Shown piece by piece: positions 1 through 5,452 of a stretch of 33,541 bases of DNA (positions within the stretch are counted from its first letter, which is position 1; every line of letters begins with the position of its first letter). A program made the position numbers and the translations under genes. Location: positions 1 through 33,541 of the forward strand of contig CAZJWK010000020.1 of assembly GCA_964549595.1 (NCBI GenBank), written 5' to 3'. The stretch is from CAZQQN01 sp964549595 (GTDB taxonomy: Bacteria > Bacteroidota > Bacteroidia > CAILMK01 > CAYYUA01). A model generated the notes under the pieces. That model saw nothing but the letters and a program-made list of their open reading frames with translations. It was not told where the DNA came from and made no database searches.

Positions 1-40
1 TCTGCTGGATGGTTTGATTTTGATCGCTCATAAGGTTCAT
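1..40 (-). CDS. 5' end of next cas gene, probably cas7 (partial)
   Basis: Only the first 13 codons are inside the window. They read MNLMSDQNQTIQQ from the ATG at 40-38; a second in-frame ATG at 31-29 could be the true start. The start lies 3 nt after the cas8b stop, so the two genes are almost certainly co-transcribed and probably translationally coupled. In type I-B operons the gene after cas8b is usually cas7 (Csh2), the Cascade backbone subunit. That identity rests on gene order alone, because 13 residues show no family motif. Confidence 0.45.
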   Translation of the reverse strand, partial: MNLMSDQNQTIQQ

Positions 41-43
41 TTT

Positions 44-2029
44 TTATTGTTCAGTGGATGTTTCTTTAACTTGTTGAATGCTATAAGTGTAACCATTGAG
101 GATGAAAAAGACAGCTTCTGTTGGTTTTAAAGCCCAATTGTTGTAGTCAAAATTTTTGGAAAATTGGCCTAAACTGCCTTCCACATGATTAAGAACATTA
201 TAGTATTTTCCATTATATTCTATTTGATTGTATTGTTTGGCCTTTTCCATTAAGTCTATGTTTAGCCTCACTATATCATCCCGATCCATTCCATTGTAAT
301 TGACCTTGCTTAAAATAGGTTTACTAGGATGGTTTTTGGCATATTGGGCAAAAGCGATACTGTTTAGGGCTTTTCCTAAGAAAAACAGGGCTTTTTGCTG
401 ATCATTAAAGTTCATTTTTTCCAAAAACGCATTGGTTTGTTGGTCCAACTTTTCAGCTTTTTCAGAATTGGTTTTCGTTTCATTATCCATAATCTCGTTA
501 TTTTTTGTTAATAATTGTAGTGATTTTAAAACTTGAATCAAAGCCAAATATTTGAATGTGGCATCTTTAGCGGCAAAGTCAAAGCTTTGAAATTTTGAAT
601 AAACATTGGTGTAGCTATGATAGCGTTCATACCAATGACAAAGTATAACCTCACTGTAATACTCATAAAGTTGTTCAATGGCTATTGGTCTTTGCTCCAA
701 AATATCTTTGAATAAAATTAAGGCATTGTTTTTCTTTTCCTTATCCTGCCGGACCGGGATAATGCCATAAGCTTGTTGCAAGTTAAAGAGGTTGTCCCCT
801 AACCAAGGTTTGAGCAATTTGTGGACTTTGACAAATGTTTGAATGGTTTGAGTTAAGTGAAACTGACTGACATCTTTAATATGGTTGATAATTTTAAAGA
901 AATTACCGTCAGATTCATAGGCCAAAAAATTCAGCCAGAAAACAGGAACCCCTTTACTTTCATCTATTTCAAAAAGGAAAAAGTGGACGTCGCCGTCGTG
1001 GAAACAGGANNNNNNNNNNTTAGGCAATGAAAATAAGAGTTCTGATTGCTTCTGCGTCCGGACAATTGCTTCTTTGTAAGCTATATCGGGCTCCTTTAAA
1101 AATTCCGGAACAATCGTATGCGGTATACCGGCTATGGTTACCCTTACTTTGTCCAACAAAAATTGTGAAGCCCTTTCAATGTAGGTTTTTGAAGTTTCGT
1201 CTATTTGATAGTTAGCTTTGAAACCATATTCCGAAAAACCTGAGGCAAAATTTTTCGTGGTTTGGACGAACAAGGCATTCAGGTTATACCCCCTTTCAAA
1301 ATCTGCAGTTTCTGTGTTTTTAGCAAATTTTCCGGTAGCGTAATCTAATCCTTCCTTTGCTTTCCCATTACCATTTTTGACATTAGAAAAGAATTTTTGC
1401 TCAATGTATTCATCAAAACCAGCTAACTGGTTAATAGGGGTAGGTTCCGAAAGACCAAGTTCTTGAGATTTTATCGATGTGTAAACCAGGCCAATTTTGC
1501 CATTGCTTTTCAGTGAGAGCTGTTCTTTAAATGATTTTTTATCGATTTTTCCATTTTCGGGATTAATAAATTGTTGGTAAAACTTATCCTGTAAAGGTTT
1601 GATAAGTTGTAAAGCTTTATAAAGTTGCGTTTCAGTAAATGGGTCGCCAGCCTTTTCAAGGGCCTCCATAAATTCACTCTTTTCCGGGAATTGCCCATCT
1701 TCGGGTTTCCCAAAGAAAGTTTTGGGTAATTGATCCAATTTCTTCTCCTCAACCGTGGTATAAAAAGCTTTATTATTCCCACCCAGAACTTTTACATATT
1801 TCAAACCATGAGGAGAAAAATCTTTTCGCTTATTATTCAAGTTAAGCTCAGCGATGTCTCCAAACTTTATTGTTTGCTCATCAATGTCAAAAATGAGGTT
1901 AATGGCATAATGTTTATTCTCATTGCCCTTCTTATCCATTTGTTCTAGTTTAGGGATGTCAATGATATCATCCCATGGTGTCCTATTTTGACTGAGTTCC
2001 TCACCAAGTTTAACCAGCGTTTTCAGCAT
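44..2029 (-). CDS. cas8b: Type I-B CRISPR-associated protein Cas8b (TM1802/Csh1 family), interrupted by an assembly gap
   Basis: Large subunit of a type I-B Cascade; in the family it helps recognise the PAM and recruit Cas3. The reading frame is about 661 residues, normal for Cas8b. Family-like features are clustered in the second half: an FKIINHIKDVS-like segment soon after the gap, a helical FFLGKALNSIAFAQ block at about 549-562, NGMDRDDI at about 578-585, and a closing FFILNGYTYS block at about 641-650. Ten N at 1010-1019 fall near residues 337-340; the frame reads through with this gap size, but the real length of the missing sequence is unknown. The gene sits 26 nt after a small Cys-rich ORF and 3 nt before a second cas gene. 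Family assignment is from remembered sequence resemblance; a profile search against TIGR02556 and TIGR02591 would settle it. Confidence 0.78.
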   Translation of the reverse strand: MLKTLVKLGEELSQNRTPWDDIIDIPKLEQMDKKGNENKHYAINLIFDIDEQTIKFGDIAELNLNNKRKDFSPHGLKYVKVLGGNNKAFYTTVEEKKLDQLPKTFFGKPEDGQFPEKSEFMEALEKAGDPFTETQLYKALQLIKPLQDKFYQQFINPENGKIDKKSFKEQLSLKSNGKIGLVYTSIKSQELGLSEPTPINQLAGFDEYIEQKFFSNVKNGNGKAKEGLDYATGKFAKNTETADFERGYNLNALFVQTTKNFASGFSEYGFKANYQIDETSKTYIERASQFLLDKVRVTIAGIPHTIVPEFLKEPDIAYKEAIVRTQKQSELLFSLPXXXXSCFHDGDVHFFLFEIDESKGVPVFWLNFLAYESDGNFFKIINHIKDVSQFHLTQTIQTFVKVHKLLKPWLGDNLFNLQQAYGIIPVRQDKEKKNNALILFKDILEQRPIAIEQLYEYYSEVILCHWYERYHSYTNVYSKFQSFDFAAKDATFKYLALIQVLKSLQLLTKNNEIMDNETKTNSEKAEKLDQQTNAFLEKMNFNDQQKALFFLGKALNSIAFAQYAKNHPSKPILSKVNYNGMDRDDIVRLNIDLMEKAKQYNQIEYNGKYYNVLNHVEGSLGQFSKNFDYNNWALKPTEAVFFILNGYTYSIQQVKETSTEQ

Positions 2030-2055
2030 AAGTATTTAAATTAAGTTAAGCAATT

Positions 2056-2301
2056 TTAATCATTTCTTATGATAATCCCATTACAATTATTACAAAATCC
2101 ACCTAAATCAATCTGTTCTTGATAACTACAATGGCAAACATGCCATCCATTAATAAAATCAGGAATGTCTTTCCTTTTCTTGACGTCATAAGGAGCCGTT
2201 TCTGCTTGGAAGGTGTTCCTGTAAAGGTGAGAATTGTCTTCTGAATCTTGACAATAAACGGTGAATGTACTACATTTGAAGGAGTGTTTTATGCGTACCA
2301 T
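2056..2301 (-). CDS. Small Cys-rich protein upstream of cas8b, possible zinc ribbon
   Basis: An 81-residue ORF from the ATG at 2301-2299; an upstream GTG at 2313-2311 would add four residues. I do not recognise the family. The C-terminal third holds a Cys/His cluster, HVCHCSYQ followed by FCNNCNG, a spacing that could bind one zinc ion. Two further Cys lie near the N-terminus (FKCSTFTVYC). It ends 26 nt before cas8b in the same direction and follows a leader with a promoter candidate and hairpin, so it may be the first gene of the cas operon. Standard type I-B operons often carry cas6 here, but this ORF is too short for Cas6 and shows no Gly-rich RAMP loop. It could also be an unrelated small gene or a remnant. 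Confidence 0.5.
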   Translation of the reverse strand: MVRIKHSFKCSTFTVYCQDSEDNSHLYRNTFQAETAPYDVKKRKDIPDFINGWHVCHCSYQEQIDLGGFCNNCNGIIIRND

Positions 2302-2321
2302 AGTAATTAACACTTTTTATG

Positions 2322-2351
2322 AAGCCGGTTTTGCCCCCACAAAACCGGCTT
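2322..2351. other. Strong 12-bp hairpin in the leader of the Cys-rich ORF
   Basis: AAGCCGGTTTTG (2322-2333) pairs perfectly with CAAAACCGGCTT (2340-2351) around a 6-nt loop. On the plus strand it is followed by a pyrimidine-rich TTCTTTCTTGTTTT tail, as in an intrinsic terminator, but no plus-strand gene ends here. On the minus strand, the direction of the cas genes, the tail is CATAAAAAGTG, not a clean U-run, and the hairpin lies about 20 nt before the ORF start. It may stop antisense transcription, act as an attenuator, or stabilise the 5' end of the mRNA. Confidence 0.6.
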
Positions 2352-2416
2352 TCTTTCTTGTTTTCCAACCCTTGTTTTTAATGGATAATTTTCATTATGA
2401 ACCTGCCTTAGTCAAT

Positions 2417-2468
2417 GTTTCAAACTTTGTTGCATAGAGATACTTTGGTTGGTTTCAAACTTTGAAAC
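2417..2468. repeat. 13-nt direct repeat, second copy part of a 17-nt palindrome (operator candidate)
   Basis: GTTTCAAACTTTG occurs at 2417-2429 and again at 2452-2464, with 35 nt between starts. The second copy extends into GTTTCAAACTTTGAAAC (2452-2468), a perfect 8-bp dyad around one central base. Such a site would suit a dimeric DNA-binding protein, with the first copy a half-preserved second site. It lies about 25-75 nt downstream of the promoter candidate at 2495-2526, between it and the Cys-rich ORF. Confidence 0.5.
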
Positions 2469-2494
2469 AAAATTAAAGCTCTTGAGTGGAATAA

Positions 2495-2526
2495 CAAATT
2501 TAATTGATTAAGGAAGGTAAAACAAA
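2495..2526 (-). promoter_or_regulatory. Candidate Bacteroidota promoter for the cas-side operon
   Basis: On the minus strand, TTTG (2526-2523), 20 nt, then TAAATTTG (2502-2495). This fits the Bacteroidota housekeeping promoter pattern TTTG-N19/20-TAnnTTTG. Transcription would start near 2490 and run through the palindrome and hairpin into the Cys-rich ORF and cas8b. The TAAATTTG element also occurs at 2530-2523, overlapping the upstream box, so a second overlapping promoter is possible. Confidence 0.45.
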
Positions 2527-2666
2527 TTTATGTTTCAGCATTAGAAGTTTCTGCCAAATTTTCCTCTGACCCCTTCAAAAATACAACATCCTCCAACTTC
2601 TTCCCATTCCCACACAATTTATTCCCTACAGTTTTTACACTACAGGACCTCTACAAATTCAGTAAA

Positions 2667-2936
2667 TCAACCTGCTTCATTTATTATTGGTTTTCTGCAC
2701 TTATCTCCTTTGATATGGAGTTGTAACTTCTGTACATGTGGTAAGCTTCCGGGAAATTCATAGCAATTGAAATGAGAACCGTAAATAAAACCCAATTCAG
2801 CAAAAAAGCTCATCTCCATTCCAAACAAACAGGTACAAGGACTAAATATGAAAGTGCGAGTTTTTGGGATTTTGGCATAAAGCAATCCCATTGCCTTTTT
2901 AGCCCACGATAAAATCTTTTCGGGGCAGGTAAGCAC
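2667..2936 (-). CDS. Short ORF, possibly DUF192-like (doubtful)
   Basis: An 89-residue ORF. The stretch GLLYAKIP, then FSPCTCLFGMEMSF and LGFIYG, has the spacing of divergent DUF192 proteins (GLL-x-R-x-xLP, then PC-x-x-x-HT-x-GM, then a hydrophobic strand), but the His of the HT motif is replaced and the usual LD-x-x-F is weak. It is shorter than typical family members (about 110 residues) and lies 16 nt after the mazG-like stop on the same strand. It could be a decayed gene or a chance ORF. Confidence 0.3.
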   Translation of the reverse strand: MLTCPEKILSWAKKAMGLLYAKIPKTRTFIFSPCTCLFGMEMSFFAELGFIYGSHFNCYEFPGSLPHVQKLQLHIKGDKCRKPIINEAG

Positions 2937-2952
2937 TTAGCATTCATAATTC

Positions 2953-3282
2953 TCACGCACTCAAATCAGGATTATCCCTATGCCGCTCTACATCCCTTTC
3001 GGTCTTCTTAGCCAGGTTCTTTTCTAAAGCAGCAGTCAAATCCACCCCAGTTTGATTAGCCAGGCAAATCAAAACAAACAGGATATCCGCCATTTCATCG
3101 CCCAGATCGTATTCCTTATCACTTTCCTTGAAAGATTGCTCCCCGTATTGCCGCGCCATAATGCGAGCCAATTCCCCGACTTCCTCCATAAGCATCGTGG
3201 TGTTGGTTAATTCATCAAAATAGCGGATGCCTTTTTGCTGGATCCATTCATCTACCACTTTTTGGGCTTCTTTGATTTCCAT
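2953..3282 (-). CDS. MazG-like nucleotide pyrophosphohydrolase
   Basis: A 109-residue all-alpha NTP pyrophosphohydrolase of the MazG/dUTPase superfamily. These cytosolic enzymes cleave (d)NTPs to the monophosphate and pyrophosphate and are thought to clear non-canonical nucleotides. The metal-binding signature is visible: EEVGEL at residues 33-38 and E63-x-x-D66 inside GDEMADILF. The length fits single-domain members rather than the duplicated E. coli MazG. It is divergent from the betaine gene at 3523, with about 240 nt between, and seems unrelated to it. The exact substrate cannot be read from sequence. Confidence 0.85.
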   Translation of the reverse strand: MEIKEAQKVVDEWIQQKGIRYFDELTNTTMLMEEVGELARIMARQYGEQSFKESDKEYDLGDEMADILFVLICLANQTGVDLTAALEKNLAKKTERDVERHRDNPDLSA

Positions 3283-3319
3283 AGGATTTTTAAGCGAAGA
3301 TAGGAATATTTCAGGACAC

Positions 3320-3342
3320 CTTTTAGAGGGATGTGCTAAAAG
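3320..3342. other. Small inverted repeat between the divergent genes
   Basis: CTTTTAG (3320-3326) and CTAAAAG (3336-3342) form a 7-bp inverted repeat with a 9-nt spacer, about 53 nt upstream of the betaine promoter candidate. It could be an operator or chance in AT-rich DNA. Confidence 0.25.
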
Positions 3343-3394
3343 CTTTAAATATTTGTCAATAGCGGTTTTAGTGTCAATATAACCCGGTTGGAAA

Positions 3395-3426
3395 TTTGCG
3401 CCTTAGGGATAATTTTGCTACATTTG
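3395..3426 (+). promoter_or_regulatory. Promoter candidate for the betaine genes
   Basis: TTTG (3395-3398), 20 nt, then TACATTTG (3419-3426): an exact match to the Bacteroidota TTTG-N19/20-TAnnTTTG pattern. The predicted transcript start near 3432 leaves a leader of about 90 nt before the methyltransferase ATG at 3523. Nothing here shows osmotic control directly, although the gene content makes that likely. Confidence 0.6.
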
Positions 3427-3522
3427 TATGATAAAGGTTGCAAAATAAATTTTATAATCCTTTGGCAATTAGGGGCTTATTTTTCCCAAATTGCTCTGTT
3501 TTCTAATTAAAAGGGTTTCATT

Positions 3523-4338
3523 ATGAGTAATCATAGCCAGGATTTACAAAACGAAGCGGTTGTTTTTGCCAGGGAATCCGATTTTTACCAACAAGAATAC
3601 AACGAAGATTTTGTCGATAAATGGGATGATTTAATCAATTGGGAAGTGCGTGGTAAAGGCGAAGGTGATTTCTTTATTCGTGAATTAAAGGATAGGGGAA
3701 AACAAAAAATTCTTGATGTCGCTACAGGTACCGGCTATCATTCCATCAAGCTTCTGGAAAACGGGTTTAATGTGACAAGTGCGGATGGTAACCCAAACAT
3801 GCTTGTCAAGGCCCATAACAATGGCTGCCAGCGAAACCTGATTCTTCGCACTATTCAGGCAGATTGGCGATGGCTAAACCGGGATGTCCACAGTAAATAT
3901 GATGCCATTCTTTGCTTAGGAAATTCCTTTACTCACCTTTTTTCAGAGAATGACCGCCGGAAAGCCCTGGCCGAATTTTACTCTGCTTTACGCCATGACG
4001 GAGTTTTAATTTTGGATCAACGAAACTACAGTACCATCCTGGATAAAGGCTTTTCTTACAAACACACCTACTATTACGCGGGAGAAAACATTAAAGCAGA
4101 GCCGGAATACATGGATGAAGGGCTGATGCGTTTTTGCTATCAATTCCCCGATAATTCCGTGCACCATTTGAATTTTTTCCCACTGAGAGAAGAATACACA
4201 ACAAGATTAATGAGGGAAGTAGGGTTTCAAAAAGTTAAAACTTACGGGGATTTTCAGGAAGATTTTCAAAAAGATGACCCGGATTATTTAATTCATGTAG
4301 CAGAAAAACAATATATAGAACAAACGGAAAATATTTAA
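3523..4338 (+). CDS. gsmt: Glycine/sarcosine N-methyltransferase
   Basis: Cytosolic SAM-dependent enzyme that methylates glycine to sarcosine and sarcosine to dimethylglycine, the first two steps of de novo glycine betaine synthesis. The 271-residue protein is colinear with characterised halophile enzymes. The SAM-binding motif I is ILDVATGTG at residues 63-71, the acidic residue after beta-2 is D88 (SADGN), and family-specific blocks are QADWRWL (112-118), CLGNSFTHLF (131-140) and LDQRNYS (164-170). It is followed 97 nt later by the partner enzyme for the last step and then by metH. A good promoter lies about 100 nt upstream. The strong family-specific blocks separate it from general class I methyltransferases and from the animal GNMT type. 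Confidence 0.93.
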   Translation: MSNHSQDLQNEAVVFARESDFYQQEYNEDFVDKWDDLINWEVRGKGEGDFFIRELKDRGKQKILDVATGTGYHSIKLLENGFNVTSADGNPNMLVKAHNNGCQRNLILRTIQADWRWLNRDVHSKYDAILCLGNSFTHLFSENDRRKALAEFYSALRHDGVLILDQRNYSTILDKGFSYKHTYYYAGENIKAEPEYMDEGLMRFCYQFPDNSVHHLNFFPLREEYTTRLMREVGFQKVKTYGDFQEDFQKDDPDYLIHVAEKQYIEQTENI

Positions 4339-4351
4339 GAATGCTTTTTCA

Positions 4352-4379
4352 AAGGCAAGGCGCACAATATTTTGCCTTG
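4352..4379 (+). other. Weak hairpin between the two betaine methyltransferase genes
   Basis: AAGGCAA (4352-4358) can pair with TTGCCTT (4372-4378); CAAGGC (4356-4361) can alternatively pair with GCCTTG (4374-4379). The following TACAATTTTTG is only moderately U-rich. It might be a partial terminator or an mRNA processing site that tunes the ratio of the two enzymes. Confidence 0.3.
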
Positions 4380-4435
4380 TACAATTTTTGTGGAACAATT
4401 TTCATGGATTTTAAAAACCAAAAAAAGTAACAATT

Positions 4436-5266
4436 ATGAAGAACGAAGAAGTAGCTAATATCGCAAAGAATTATTACGACAGCGAAGACGCGGACAATTT
4501 CTATTATAATATTTGGGGCGGAGAAGACATCCACGTAGGTTGGTACCAAAGTGATGAGGAGCCAATCCTGGATGCCAGCCACCGCACCGTTGAGAAAATG
4601 GCCGAAAAGCTTCCCAAGATTGATGAAAATAGTAAAATTATTGATATTGGCGCTGGTTACGGTGGTTCTGCCCGGTACCTTGCCAAGACTTATGGTTGCC
4701 AGGTTGAATGCTTGAATATTAGTGAGAAGGAAAATGATAAAAACATCCAGAAAAACAAGGAACAGGGACTTGATCACCTGATCAATGTTTACCAGGGTAA
4801 TTTTGAAGAAATTCCTTACGATGATGAAACTTTTGATGTAGTTTGGTGTCAGGACTCCATTTTGCACAGTGGTAACAAAAAGGCCGTTTTTATTGAGGTA
4901 GCCCGGGTTTTGAAGGAAGGAGGCCACTTCATTTTTACCGATCCTATGCAAGCTGATGACGTTCCGGAAGGGGTTTTAGATCCGGTTCTCAAAAGAATTC
5001 ATCTGGATTCAATGGGTTCTGTGGCCAAGTACAGGGATTTTGCAAAAGAAGTAGGCCTGAAGGAAATAGAGATCGAAGAAAGGCCAAAGTTGCTGCCGAC
5101 CCATTATGGCCGTGTTCTGCAAGAACTTAAGAAAAATGAGGATAGCCTTCATGGAAAAGTAAGCCAGGAATACATTGACCACATGAAAGAAGGCCTTGGT
5201 CATTGGGTTGAAAAAGGTAACAATGGTTACCTGAATTGGGGTATTCTCCATTTCAAGAAAAAATAA
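4436..5266 (+). CDS. sdmt: Sarcosine/dimethylglycine N-methyltransferase
   Basis: SAM-dependent enzyme that methylates sarcosine and dimethylglycine, completing glycine betaine. The 276-residue protein opens with the family block NYYDSEDADNFY (12-23) and IWGGEDIHVGWY (26-37), followed by SAM motif I IIDIGAGYGG (68-77), WCQDSILHSG (137-146) and FTDPMQ. The length matches the family. It is 97 nt downstream of the glycine/sarcosine enzyme on the same strand, and an intrinsic terminator follows at 5289. Together the two enzymes consume three SAM per betaine, releasing three S-adenosylhomocysteine. The opening block and gene context make this call much better than a generic class I or cyclopropane-type methyltransferase. 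Confidence 0.93.
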   Translation: MKNEEVANIAKNYYDSEDADNFYYNIWGGEDIHVGWYQSDEEPILDASHRTVEKMAEKLPKIDENSKIIDIGAGYGGSARYLAKTYGCQVECLNISEKENDKNIQKNKEQGLDHLINVYQGNFEEIPYDDETFDVVWCQDSILHSGNKKAVFIEVARVLKEGGHFIFTDPMQADDVPEGVLDPVLKRIHLDSMGSVAKYRDFAKEVGLKEIEIEERPKLLPTHYGRVLQELKKNEDSLHGKVSQEYIDHMKEGLGHWVEKGNNGYLNWGILHFKKK

Positions 5267-5288
5267 TTCCTGATAAGGAATAAGTTAT

Positions 5289-5331
5289 TGCCTCCTGTTA
5301 GATGGTTATCCCTATTCAGGGGGCACTTTTT
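5289..5331 (+). terminator. Intrinsic terminator (or attenuator) between the betaine genes and metH
   Basis: TGCCTCCTG (5289-5297) pairs with CAGGGGGCA (5317-5325) along 9 bp with one G-U pair, around a 19-nt loop, followed by CTTTTT. It lies 23 nt after the stop codon of the preceding gene and about 120 nt before metH. It would end or reduce betaine-operon transcription before metH. No cobalamin or SAM riboswitch core was recognised in 5267-5452, and no clean promoter for metH was found downstream of the terminator. Confidence 0.55.
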
Positions 5332-5452
5332 AAAAGTATCACACCAAGGACGTGAAACTTTTATTTGGCTACCGTGTTTTAGCACAGGATTTTTTAGATT
5401 ATGGACAAATATTTTTTAATCGTTACTTATTTTCAAAAATTAAATTTTTATT

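Larger units (their letters stand above)
2314..2666. other. Intergenic region upstream of the cas-side genes
   Basis: This 353-nt stretch has no convincing gene. It holds the 12-bp hairpin at 2322-2351, a 13-nt direct repeat with a palindrome at 2417-2468, and a minus-strand promoter candidate at 2495-2526. A short minus-strand open frame (2528-2650) without a usable start may be a gene remnant. No CRISPR repeats, tRNA or insertion-sequence ends were seen. Confidence 0.6.

Noticed and set aside
2417..2468. CRISPR array
   Set aside because: Only two partial copies of a 13-nt unit occur. There is no regular series of repeats and spacers, so this is described as a palindrome/direct repeat instead.
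4349..4951. 200-codon minus-strand ORF over the start of the dimethylglycine methyltransferase gene
   Set aside because: It is antisense to a strongly supported gene and has no recognisable motif.
5267..5452. Cobalamin or SAM riboswitch before metH
   Set aside because: No B12 box, SAM-I core or SAM-II pattern was recognised by eye. Only a terminator-like hairpin is supported. A covariance search would be decisive.
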